A DNA stretch of 64,000 bases from UBA2336 sp036787955 (GTDB lineage: Bacteria > Bacteroidota > Bacteroidia > Cytophagales > Cyclobacteriaceae): the NCBI GenBank assembly GCA_036787955.1, contig DAIQOI010000001.1, positions 310,001 to 374,000 on the forward strand. The letters are read 5' to 3'. Every line of letters starts with the position of its first letter. Positions within the stretch are counted from its first letter, which is position 1. The notes below the pieces were generated by a model that saw nothing but the letters and a program-made list of their open reading frames with translations, searched no databases and was not told the origin of the DNA. This document shows positions 9,164 to 16,544 of this stretch, piece after piece. The position numbers and the translations under genes were made by a program.

Positions 9164-10690
9164 TTATGTGTTTTCAAATAAAACCTTGCCGGTCATTTCA
9201 GAAGGTACCGGTATTTCCATCAACGAAAGTATGGTTGGGGCTATATCGCCCAGTTTGCCGTTTTTCAGCTTTCCTTTCAGGTTTTTGTCAACCAGTATGC
9301 AGGGCACCGGGTTGGTGGTGTGTGCGGTGTTGGGAGTGCCATCGGGATTGATCATGCAGTCGGCATTGCCGTGGTCGGCAATGATTAACACAGTGTAGTT
9401 GTTTTGCAGGGCGGCCTGTGTTACCTGGCCGGCACAATCGTCAACCGCCTCGCAGGCTTTTACGGCCGCTTCAAACACTCCGGTATGCCCCACCATATCG
9501 GGATTGGCAAAGTTCAGGCAGATGAAATCGGCCTCACCTTTTTGCAGCTCCGGAATGATTCGGTCTTTGATGTCGTAAGCGCTCATTTCCGGCTTCAGAT
9601 CGTAGGTGGGCACTTTAGGTGAAGGGCACAAAATACGCGATTCCCCTTCGAAGGGCTCTTCGCGCCCCCCTGAAAAAAAGAATGTGACATGCGGATATTT
9701 TTCTGTTTCGGCTATCCGAATCTGCTTCTTCCCGGCTTTGGCCAGTACTTCACCCAGTGTGTTGTTGAGGTTGTCTTTGTCGAAAACAATTTTTACACCT
9801 TTAAACGTCTCATCGTAATTGGTCAGAGTAATGTAGTACAACGGTAACTTATTCAAGTTGTATGCTGGAAAATCCTGCTGGGTGAGCACCTGTGTAATCT
9901 GCCGGCCGCGGTCGGTGCGGAAGTTAAAACAAATAACCACATCGGTGGGCTGAATTACAGCCACGGGGTTTCCGTTTTCGGTTATAACAGCAGGCTTGAT
10001 AAACTCATCAGTTACTCCATCTGAATAAGATTGTTCAATAGCCTGAATAGCATCGGTATAGGGAGTGCCCTTGCCGTGTACAAGGAGGTCGTAAGCCAGC
10101 TTAATGCGTTCCCATCGTTTATCGCGATCCATGGCATAGTAACGGCCTATCACACTGGCTATTTTTCCGGTGGTTTGCTGAAGGTGTTGTTGTAAGTCCT
10201 TGACAAAGCCTGCACCGCTTTTGGGGTCGGTGTCGCGCCCATCGGTGAATGCATGAACGAAAATATTCTTCACATTTTTACGATGAGCCAGGCTGATAAG
10301 GCCTTTGAGGTGTGCGATATGCGAATGGACACCACCATCGGAAACCAGCCCGATGAAATGCACCGGTCGGTTGTTTTTCAAGGCGTAGCCAAATGCTTCA
10401 TTAAGCACAGGATGATTATCCAACGCATTTTCTTCAAGGGCTTTGTTAATGCGCACCAGGTCCTGATACACCACGCGACCGGCACCAATGTTCATGTGTC
10501 CTACTTCAGAATTGCCCATCTGCCCTTCCGGCAGTCCTACGGCCAGCCCGCTGGCATCCAGACGACTGTTCGGATACTTGGGGTACAACGAATCCATGAA
10601 GGGTGTGTTGGCAGCATCAATGGCGGAAACGCGGGTATCGGGTGCAATGCCCCAACCATCGAGAATAATCAGAATAACTTTGCGGCTCAT
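9164..10690 (-). CDS. gpmI: 2,3-bisphosphoglycerate-independent phosphoglycerate mutase
   Basis: A Mn2+-dependent glycolytic enzyme interconverting 3- and 2-phosphoglycerate. The 508-residue protein has ILDGWG at the N-terminus (first metal ligand) and QMGNSEVGHMNIGAGR with the phosphorylated serine near residue 62. It also has HSHIAHLKGLI, the GRDTDPKSG segment, FRTDRGRQI, and the late NFANPDMVGHTG and ADHGNADCM metal sites. Length matches the family. The ATG at 10690 is favoured over an in-frame start at 10708 because MSRKVILIILDGWG is the usual N-terminus. It is the first gene of a unit with an ABC exporter and a Fur-family regulator. Confidence 0.96.
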   Translation of the reverse strand: MSRKVILIILDGWGIAPDTRVSAIDAANTPFMDSLYPKYPNSRLDASGLAVGLPEGQMGNSEVGHMNIGAGRVVYQDLVRINKALEENALDNHPVLNEAFGYALKNNRPVHFIGLVSDGGVHSHIAHLKGLISLAHRKNVKNIFVHAFTDGRDTDPKSGAGFVKDLQQHLQQTTGKIASVIGRYYAMDRDKRWERIKLAYDLLVHGKGTPYTDAIQAIEQSYSDGVTDEFIKPAVITENGNPVAVIQPTDVVICFNFRTDRGRQITQVLTQQDFPAYNLNKLPLYYITLTNYDETFKGVKIVFDKDNLNNTLGEVLAKAGKKQIRIAETEKYPHVTFFFSGGREEPFEGESRILCPSPKVPTYDLKPEMSAYDIKDRIIPELQKGEADFICLNFANPDMVGHTGVFEAAVKACEAVDDCAGQVTQAALQNNYTVLIIADHGNADCMINPDGTPNTAHTTNPVPCILVDKNLKGKLKNGKLGDIAPTILSLMEIPVPSEMTGKVLFENT

Positions 10691-10705
10691 TATAAAATGC
10701 AGCTT

Positions 10706-10713
10706 CAAATATA
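10706..10713 (-). promoter_or_regulatory. Candidate -7 element for gpmI
   Basis: TATATTTG on the minus strand matches TAnnTTTG exactly, 15 bp before the gpmI ATG, which would give a very short leader. No clear -33 partner was found. Confidence 0.4.
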
Positions 10714-10789
10714 CCGGTTCGGCAAACTACCAGGCTGACTAAAAACCTGTGGCCATGAATAAAAGTGCGATTTATTGTTTATTTGTTAC

Positions 10790-10810
10790 ATCGGGGGGCG
10801 TCAACCCGAT
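10790..10810. repeat. Inverted repeat ATCGGG-N9-CCCGAT in divergent gpmI/DUF4783 spacer
   Basis: Two perfect 6-bp arms (10790-10795 and 10805-10810) flank nine bases, directly upstream of a TAnnTTTG element at 10819. It could be an operator or an RNA hairpin. No regulator is assigned. Confidence 0.35.
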
Positions 10811-10818
10811 ATATGGCA

Positions 10819-10826
10819 TAATTTTG
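10819..10826 (+). promoter_or_regulatory. Candidate -7 element for DUF4783-nadC unit
   Basis: TAATTTTG matches TAnnTTTG exactly, 19 bp before the DUF4783 ATG. The region where the -33 would lie is occupied by the inverted repeat at 10790-10810. Confidence 0.45.
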
Positions 10827-10845
10827 GGTACTTTAGCCGGATATA

Positions 10846-11235
10846 ATGAAACGTCAGGTTGTAGTTTTTCTCTGTTTCTTTAGTCTTAGCCGGCTCTTTG
10901 CGCAGCAGGGTGAGGTCATAACGCAGGCTGCAGAGGCTATTAAGGCTGGCAGTGCCCGCGAACTGGCCCGTTTTTTTCCAGCCACCATTGATATTACATT
11001 AGAAGGCAAGCCGGGCAACTACAGCAAGGCACAGGGTGAGCTGGTCCTGCGTGACTTTTTCCGGGCCCACCCCCCGGCTGAATTTTCATTAATTCACCGC
11101 GGACAATCCAAAGGAGGACAGCCCTTTGCCATCGGTCAATATAAAAGTGGTCCGGATACCTACCGCGTGTGGCTGAAAATGCGCGTAAGCGGAAGCCAGC
11201 AGTTCATCGAAGAAATTTCTTTCGTCAAACAGTAA
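10846..11235 (+). CDS. DUF4783 family secreted protein
   Basis: A 129-residue protein with a signal peptide (MKRQVVVFLCFFSLSRLFAQ) and a compact NTF2/SnoaL-like layout typical of DUF4783: EVITQAAEAIKAGSARELARFFP helix region, then DITLEG and YSKAQGELVLRDFF, ending in beta strands. Function is unknown. DUF4783 genes are, in my recollection, often next to nadC in Bacteroidota, as here where the stop lies 31 bp from the chosen nadC start. Likely periplasmic. Confidence 0.8.
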   Translation: MKRQVVVFLCFFSLSRLFAQQGEVITQAAEAIKAGSARELARFFPATIDITLEGKPGNYSKAQGELVLRDFFRAHPPAEFSLIHRGQSKGGQPFAIGQYKSGPDTYRVWLKMRVSGSQQFIEEISFVKQ

Positions 11236-11266
11236 CGTGCACAGGTGGTGCTTCTATTTTTGTGCT

Positions 11267-12124
11267 GTGCGACCGCCATATATCACAGATACATTTTTGC
11301 ATCAGTTTATTGCCCAGGCGCTTGCTGAAGATGTAGGCGGAGGAGATCATACCTCACTGGCTGTTATCCCGCCGGATTCGGTAAGCCGTGCGCGCTTGCT
11401 GGTGAAAGCACAGGGCATCCTGGCAGGGGTCGAAGTGGCCCAGGTGGTCTTCAGGCAGGTTGACTCCTCGTTAATGCTTGATGTTCGGCTTTATGATGGC
11501 GCAGCAGTCAAACCGGGAGACGTGGCTTTTACTGTGCAGGGCAATTCGCGGTCCATACTCGTGGCAGAGCGCCTTGTACTCAACATCATGCAGCGCATGA
11601 GCGGCATTGCAAGCTATACCCATAAGATGACAAGGTTGGTGGAGGGAACCAAAGCCCGGCTGCTGGACACGCGCAAAACCACCCCTAACTTTCGGTTGCT
11701 GGAAAAGTGGGCGGTGCTTATTGGCGGGGGGCACAACCACCGGCTGGGCTTGTTTGACGGGATTATGATTAAAGACAATCACATCGATGTTGCCGGGGGT
11801 GTGGAGAAGGCCATCATAAGGGCAAAAGATTATCTTCGCGCCCGTAATCTGAACCTTCCGGTTGAAATTGAAGTGCGTTCACTGGAAGAATTGGACAAGG
11901 TGCTGGCCATTGGGGGTGTGGATGTGGTGATGCTGGACAACATGACCGTGAAGGATATGAAAGAAGCAGTTAGCCGAATAAACGGCCGGATAAAAACTGA
12001 AGCCAGCGGGGGCATAACAGAAGAAAACATCCGTGAAGTGGCGCTGACAGGAATAGATTACATTTCAATGGGGGCCCTTACACACTCGGCAAGGATCATG
12101 GATATGAGCATGAAAATATTTTGA
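11267..12124 (+). CDS. nadC: Quinolinate phosphoribosyltransferase (carboxylating)
   Basis: Converts quinolinate and PRPP to nicotinate mononucleotide in de novo NAD synthesis. The roughly 285-residue protein has the family's landmarks: ALAEDVGGGDHTS, AERLVLNIMQRMSGIA, LLDTRKTTPNFRLLEKWAV, GGGHNHRLGLFDGIMIKDNH (PRPP and quinolinate contacts) and the C-terminal barrel motifs EIEVRSLEEL, VDVVMLDNM, EASGGI and ISMGALTHS. The GTG at 11267 gives the usual MRPPYIT-type start. Another in-frame GTG at 11237 would add ten residues. The unit continues with a YcxB-like protein 6 bp downstream. Confidence 0.95.
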   Translation: MRPPYITDTFLHQFIAQALAEDVGGGDHTSLAVIPPDSVSRARLLVKAQGILAGVEVAQVVFRQVDSSLMLDVRLYDGAAVKPGDVAFTVQGNSRSILVAERLVLNIMQRMSGIASYTHKMTRLVEGTKARLLDTRKTTPNFRLLEKWAVLIGGGHNHRLGLFDGIMIKDNHIDVAGGVEKAIIRAKDYLRARNLNLPVEIEVRSLEELDKVLAIGGVDVVMLDNMTVKDMKEAVSRINGRIKTEASGGITEENIREVALTGIDYISMGALTHSARIMDMSMKIF

Positions 12125-12130
12125 TGTGAT

Positions 12131-12607
12131 ATGATTGTTAAAACCAAAAACTATAAACTTGACAAGAAGACCTACATACGCCTGGCCCTGCGAGGTGTGC
12201 TGAAGCAGCAGGGGTGGATTGCCTTGCTGGCAGCCATAGCTATCAGCCTGTTATATCTGTGGATACCGAGCATCTGGTGGTTTATAACAGCCATTCTGGG
12301 GTTGGGGTTGTACCTGTTGTTCTGGTGGATACAGTTTTTTGGTGTAACCCAGCTTGAGCAGGGGCGTATGTTGTTCGAAAAATTTTCCTATGAGATCACC
12401 AGTCAGCAGATATTGATGAAAATCAATCCGCGTGAGGGCATGCCTATCAAATGGGATCAGATTAAAAGGGCGGTCGTTGGAAAGGACTATTTTGTGTTGT
12501 TCATGAACAAGGTACAGCTCATTCACCTGCCTTTTAAAATTTTTAATACAGAAAACGAGCGGAAATTTGTACACAGCATCCTGCGCACCAAAGGCCTGGT
12601 GAAGTAA
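12131..12607 (+). CDS. YcxB-like membrane protein
   Basis: A 158-residue protein with two adjacent membrane helices (about 27-70; WIALLAAIAISLLYLWI and WWFITAILGLGLYLLFWWI) and a C-terminal PH-like cytosolic domain (FSYEITSQQILMKIN...PIKWDQIKRAVVGKDYFVLFMNKVQLIHLPFKIF). This is the arrangement of the YcxB-like family. The function is not established. It sits between nadC and recX with 6-7 bp gaps, so it is probably in that operon. Confidence 0.75.
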   Translation: MIVKTKNYKLDKKTYIRLALRGVLKQQGWIALLAAIAISLLYLWIPSIWWFITAILGLGLYLLFWWIQFFGVTQLEQGRMLFEKFSYEITSQQILMKINPREGMPIKWDQIKRAVVGKDYFVLFMNKVQLIHLPFKIFNTENERKFVHSILRTKGLVK

Positions 12608-12614
12608 ACAAAGC

Positions 12615-13094
12615 ATGAAATTGTCTGCTGTAAATATTGAGCAGATCAGAAAAAAGATATACCGCTACTGTGCTTATCAGGAACGATCGCATGCTGAAGT
12701 AAAAAAGAAATTATACAGTATGGGACTGGGGCCAGGGCAAGCGAGCCGCTTACTTACCGAGCTGATAGAAGAAGGCTTTCTGAACGAGGAGCGCTTTGCC
12801 CGTGCCTATGCAGGCGGAAAGTTCCGGCTGAAAAAATGGGGCCGCCTGAAAATCATCCGCGAACTGGAAGCACATGAGTTAACGCCAGCCTGCATCCGGA
12901 TGGGGCTGCAGGAAATAGATGAAGAAACTTACCGTACAACCCTTCGCGAGCTGGCAGAAAAACATTACCGGCTTTTACGGGAACAGATAAGTGATGTTTA
13001 TGTGCTGCGCGACCGGCTGTCGCGCTACCTCATTCGGAAAGGATATGAGCCTGAGCTGGTATGGAATGAAATACGGATATTTTTGCCCGAATGA
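12615..13094 (+). CDS. recX: RecX-family regulator of RecA
   Basis: A 159-residue all-helical protein with the three-helix repeats of RecX: ERSHAEVKKKLYSMGL, GFLNEERFARAYAGGKFRLKKWGRLKIIRELEAHEL, then DRLSRYLIRKGYEPELVWNEI. RecX caps and limits RecA filaments. No recA is visible in the window. It is the last gene of the DUF4783-nadC-ycxB-recX row, with a 99-bp spacer before the next promoter. Confidence 0.9.
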   Translation: MKLSAVNIEQIRKKIYRYCAYQERSHAEVKKKLYSMGLGPGQASRLLTELIEEGFLNEERFARAYAGGKFRLKKWGRLKIIRELEAHELTPACIRMGLQEIDEETYRTTLRELAEKHYRLLREQISDVYVLRDRLSRYLIRKGYEPELVWNEIRIFLPE

Positions 13095-13125
13095 GCCGCA
13101 CCAACGCCTGCCATTAAAAATTTCT

Positions 13126-13183
13126 TAATCTTAGATAGCCAGTTGTTTATTACCGTATAATTTCCAATATCTTTGTAAGATTA
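13126..13183. repeat. 8-bp inverted repeat bracketing a promoter
   Basis: TAATCTTA at 13126-13133 and its exact inverse TAAGATTA at 13176-13183 flank the -33/-7 pair of the downstream DinB-like gene. The layout would suit a looping or dimeric repressor, but no regulator is known. Confidence 0.3.
13143..13175 (+). promoter_or_regulatory. Bacteroidota-type promoter TTG-N22-TATCTTTG
   Basis: TTG at 13143-13145 and TATCTTTG at 13168-13175 match the -33 and -7 elements of the phylum's housekeeping promoters, 18 bp before the DinB-like ATG. Confidence 0.6.
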
Positions 13184-13193
13184 GCCTATTTGT

Positions 13194-13715
13194 ATGGACA
13201 TAGCCTTTGTTTGTTCTGGCATCCTTAGTCAGCTTTCAAACCTTGTTGAAGAACTATCGCCAGAGGAATATTCCCGCCCGGCCGGTGTCTTGGATAATCA
13301 TTCAGTGGGTCAGCATATACGCCATACGCTCGAATTTTTTATCTGCCTGGAGCAGGGCATGGCCAACGGATGTGTGAATTACGATAAACGCGCGCATGAT
13401 AAGCTCATAGAATCTGACAAATTTATTGCACTGAGTGCCCTGGCACGCATCCGTTCATTTGTTCAGCAACAGGTTGTTGACAAACCGCTCACCCTTGAAG
13501 TTGCTTACGGGGTACAGTCGGAAGATTTTCAGCGGGTGCCAACCAACTTTCTTCGCGAATTGGTGTATAACATTGAACATGCGGTACATCACATGGCATT
13601 GATAAAAATAGGTTTACGGGAGGTAGCCCCGCATATTAGCCTTCCGGCCGACTTTGGTGTTGCCTCTTCTACCCTCCGTTACCTGCGACAATCAACAAGC
13701 ATTCCGGCTCATTGA
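13194..13715 (+). CDS. DinB-like four-helix-bundle protein
   Basis: A 173-residue cytosolic protein of the DinB/YfiT-like superfamily. It has a first metal-binding His in VGQHIRHTLEFF (about 41-46) and a later His pair region NIEHAVHHMALIKIGL (about 128-142). These are the spacing and residues of the superfamily's three-His site. Members are thiol transferases or of unknown function and are often induced by stress. Its own promoter is visible. It is followed after 4 bp by an ATP-grasp gene, so the two are likely co-expressed. Confidence 0.78.
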   Translation: MDIAFVCSGILSQLSNLVEELSPEEYSRPAGVLDNHSVGQHIRHTLEFFICLEQGMANGCVNYDKRAHDKLIESDKFIALSALARIRSFVQQQVVDKPLTLEVAYGVQSEDFQRVPTNFLRELVYNIEHAVHHMALIKIGLREVAPHISLPADFGVASSTLRYLRQSTSIPAH

Positions 13716-13719
13716 TTTA

Positions 13720-14763
13720 ATGAATAACGATTTCAGCGTTAGCCTGAAAAACTTCTGGGTGCGGCTTCGCAAGTGGGAGTACTGGCCGTTGGAGGTCTTT
13801 CAGATACCCGTGATTTTTTATTGGCTGTGGTTTGGTTTGCGTGCGCGCTCGCTCACCTTTTTTACCGCAAGCAATCCGGGTATTGAACTGGGGGGTATGT
13901 TTGGTGAATCCAAGTACGGCATCCTCAACAAAATTCCTGAGCACCTGCGGCCTGCTATGGCCTTTGTGCCCTATCCCGCTTCGCTGCAGGATGTGCTGCA
14001 AATCATGCACAAAAACAAACTGACCTTCCCGGTAATCTCGAAGCCCGATGTGGGTGAACGCGGCTTTAAAGTAGAGCGCGTTTATTCCGAAGAGGAAATG
14101 GCTCGCTACCTGGAGCACGTAAAGAACGATTTCATCATTCAGGAAATCATAGATTTACCGGTAGAGTGCGGGGTGTTTTACATCCGCAAGCCCGGTGAAG
14201 AAACAGGACGAATTACTTCTGTAAATCTGAAAGAGATGCTGACCGTTACCGGTGACGGACGTTCCACGCTCCGTGCGCTTATCCTGAGCCATGAACGGGC
14301 CCGTTTGCAGTGGAAACGCCTGAGGCATCGCTTTGCCAGTCAACTGGAAGAAGTTGTTCCTCCGGGCAAGCAGGTGGCGCTGAACCAAATCGGTAACCAC
14401 TGCCTGGGTACAAAATTTATGAACGGAGAACAGCTCATCAATGACCGGTTGCGGCAGGTATTTGATGCGATAGCAGCACAGATAGAAGGGTTTTATTACG
14501 GCCGCTTTGATTTGCGGTGTGCCTCTGTTGATGAACTGTATGCAGGGCGCGTAAAAATCCTGGAACTGAATGGCTGCAGTTCCGAACCGGCACATATTTA
14601 CGAACCTGGCTTTCCTTTGCTGAAAGCCTATGGCATTCTCTACAAGCATTGGCACGAGATGTTCTGTATCAGCCGGATAAATAAAGCGCGCGGCTTTCAA
14701 TATGTTCCTTTGCGCGAGGTGATTCGGGAATATAGACGATATAAAGCATCTTTGTCGCGATGA
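13720..14763 (+). CDS. ATP-grasp ligase, D-Ala-D-Ala-ligase-like, unknown substrate
   Basis: A 347-residue protein with an ATP-grasp fold: FPVISKPDVGERGFKVERV (ATP-binding Lys/Gly loop, about 108-126), IIQEIIDLPVECGVFYIR and, near the C-terminus, YYGRFDLRCASVDE...VKILELNGCSSEPAHIY. The last segment gives the Asp, Glu and Asn Mg2+ ligands seen in carboxylate-amine ligases. The N-terminal 60 residues carry a hydrophobic patch (FQIPVIFYWLWFGL), possibly membrane-associated. It is too divergent to be Ddl. The stop overlaps the start of a LysE-family exporter, suggesting the ligase product may be exported; that is inference. ATG 13720 is preferred over an earlier in-frame start that overlaps the DinB-like gene. 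Confidence 0.75.
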   Translation: MNNDFSVSLKNFWVRLRKWEYWPLEVFQIPVIFYWLWFGLRARSLTFFTASNPGIELGGMFGESKYGILNKIPEHLRPAMAFVPYPASLQDVLQIMHKNKLTFPVISKPDVGERGFKVERVYSEEEMARYLEHVKNDFIIQEIIDLPVECGVFYIRKPGEETGRITSVNLKEMLTVTGDGRSTLRALILSHERARLQWKRLRHRFASQLEEVVPPGKQVALNQIGNHCLGTKFMNGEQLINDRLRQVFDAIAAQIEGFYYGRFDLRCASVDELYAGRVKILELNGCSSEPAHIYEPGFPLLKAYGILYKHWHEMFCISRINKARGFQYVPLREVIREYRRYKASLSR

Positions 14764-15374
14764 TGGATGCGCTGTCAATTTTTGTGCTGGCCTTTTCGTT
14801 CAGCTTTGTCGGATCAATACCTCCCGGAACCATCAATCTTACGGCCATTCAGCTGGGGCTTGAGCACCGCATGCCGGTGGCGTGGCGGTTTGCTGCAGCT
14901 GCTGCCCTGGTAGAATACCCCTACGCCTGGATTGCCATTCAGTTTGAACAATGGATTACGGCATCGCCCGCCATACGGTCCAATCTGCTGCTCATAGGCG
15001 GCCTGGTTATGGTGGTGATAGGGGTTATGAATCTCTATGCCTCGGGGCGTACAACCGGCTTTGCACAGCGTATTCAGGAAAGCGGTTTCCGCAGGGGGCT
15101 GGTTTACAATCTGCTCAACCCATTGCTGCTTCCTTATTGGATTGCCGTAACAGCCTATTTGCGTGGCAACGACTGGATAGCCCTTGACAGCGGCATTCGT
15201 CTACATTCCTACCTGATCGGTTTAACAGCAGGTGCCTTTACGCTTTTCATCCTGGCTGCAGCTATGGCCCGGCGCATGGTAAAAGCTTATCAGCCGCATT
15301 CCCACATCCGCATGATTCCGGGAATCATTTTAATCGGGCTGGGTGTTTATTCGCTGATACGTTTCTGGTGGTGA
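14760..15374 (+). CDS. LysE-family translocator
   Basis: A 204-residue membrane protein with six hydrophobic helices and the family's N-terminal signature (FVGSIPPGTINLTAIQLGL, residues 18-36). LysE/RhtB proteins export amino acids and related small metabolites using the proton gradient. The ATG overlaps the stop of the upstream ATP-grasp gene (ATGATG; a second ATG at 14763 is possible), indicating tight co-expression. Which molecule is exported is unknown. It converges on the DUF6702 gene two bases away. Confidence 0.85.
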   Translation: MMDALSIFVLAFSFSFVGSIPPGTINLTAIQLGLEHRMPVAWRFAAAAALVEYPYAWIAIQFEQWITASPAIRSNLLLIGGLVMVVIGVMNLYASGRTTGFAQRIQESGFRRGLVYNLLNPLLLPYWIAVTAYLRGNDWIALDSGIRLHSYLIGLTAGAFTLFILAAAMARRMVKAYQPHSHIRMIPGIILIGLGVYSLIRFWW

Positions 15375-15376
15375 AA

Positions 15377-15865
15377 TCAAAAGTCAGTGAATAAGAACGT
15401 ACCAGCCGGTTGGTGGCGTGTGAGCCGGTGGCTGCGCACTTTTCCCCGTAAAGTAACGTGTACCAGGTTCGACTGGTCGTCATACGTTTCTGTAATGACT
15501 GTATTGGTTATTTCCATCACGTGCCAACGCCTTACATCGGGTGCCTGAATGAAGCACACAATGGCATCGGTTTCCTGCTCGATGCCCAGAAATTTCAGGT
15601 GCTGCTTTTTGCCATCGAGCGATACGGAAAAGCGTTGCATCACATACTCCCTTACCAGTTCTTCGGTGGTGCGCCCCTTACCGGGATTAAGCAGATCCAG
15701 TTCGGGCTCGTTGCGCGCATTACGGACGGAAAACTCCAGATCGTCAGTAAAGAGGCGCATGGTAATTTCCAGCTCACGCTCCTGTTCATCCAGTACGATA
15801 TCAGTTACCGATACGTGTACGGGATGTAAGAACAGCAACCATCCGATAAACAACAGCGCCAGCAT
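15377..15865 (-). CDS. DUF6702-like protein
   Basis: A 162-residue protein with an N-terminal hydrophobic segment (LALLFIGWLLFLHPVHVSVTDI) that may be a signal or anchor. It is followed by a beta-rich domain (ELEITMRLFTDDLEFSVRN; EYVMQRFSVSLDGKKQHLKFLGIE; WHVMEITNTVITETYDDQSNLVHV). The HPVHVS start after the membrane segment is typical of this family. It is transcribed divergently from the HupE/UreJ gene, a pairing I have seen in this phylum. Function unknown. Confidence 0.7.
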   Translation of the reverse strand: MLALLFIGWLLFLHPVHVSVTDIVLDEQERELEITMRLFTDDLEFSVRNARNEPELDLLNPGKGRTTEELVREYVMQRFSVSLDGKKQHLKFLGIEQETDAIVCFIQAPDVRRWHVMEITNTVITETYDDQSNLVHVTLRGKVRSHRLTRHQPAGTFLFTDF

Positions 15866-15944
15866 GCAGGTACAAATATCCGTGAATTAAATCATTAGCC
15901 CGCAATTCGGGGCAAACGGTTATACTTGCGGAACGGAAAACTAC

Positions 15945-16544
15945 ATGAGCGAGTTTGAAGTGTATTTTGGGCTGGGACGTGATCATATCCTGGACTACAA
16001 AAACGGATATGACCATATATTGTTCGTTACAGCCCTCTGTGCCGTATATCAGTGGAGCGACTGGAAGCGTGTGCTCATTCTGATTACGGCTTTTACCGTG
16101 GGTCATTCCGTTACACTGGCGCTGGCTACGCTTCAAATTATATCCGTACCAGCCGACTGGGTAGAATTTCTGATTCCCGTTACCATTTTTATCACGGCAT
16201 TTTCCAACATTTTTAAAGGTGAGGGCGTATCCACATCGGGTAAGGCGGTTCAGCTAAACTACCTGTATGCGTTATTTTTCGGACTGATTCACGGAATGGG
16301 TTTTTCCAACTACCTGCGTGCCATTCTGGGAAAAGACCGGAGCATTGTAAACCAGCTTTTTGCCTTTAATGTAGGCCTGGAGTTCGGTCAGATAATTATT
16401 GTAGTAATTTTTCTAACGCTAGCGTTTATAGCAGTAAAATTGTTCAAGGTAAACCGCAGAGACTGGCGGCTCGTACTATCTGCACTCATTGCCGGAATGG
16501 CGCTGGTGCTTGTTCATGAAAAATTTAATGCATTAATAGAATGA
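15945..16544 (+). CDS. HupE/UreJ-family membrane protein
   Basis: A 199-residue polytopic protein with about six helices and the family core GRDHILDYKNGYDHILFVTAL (about 12-32), followed by TAFTVGHSVTLALA and FGLIHGMGFSNYL. HupE/UreJ proteins are nickel/cobalt permeases. Members of this subgroup lack the His-Pro part of the HPxxGxDH motif, as here (DYKNGYDH), so metal transport is not assured. Its stop overlaps the ATG of an M1 peptidase (ATGA), so the two are translationally coupled. Confidence 0.8.
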   Translation: MSEFEVYFGLGRDHILDYKNGYDHILFVTALCAVYQWSDWKRVLILITAFTVGHSVTLALATLQIISVPADWVEFLIPVTIFITAFSNIFKGEGVSTSGKAVQLNYLYALFFGLIHGMGFSNYLRAILGKDRSIVNQLFAFNVGLEFGQIIIVVIFLTLAFIAVKLFKVNRRDWRLVLSALIAGMALVLVHEKFNALIE

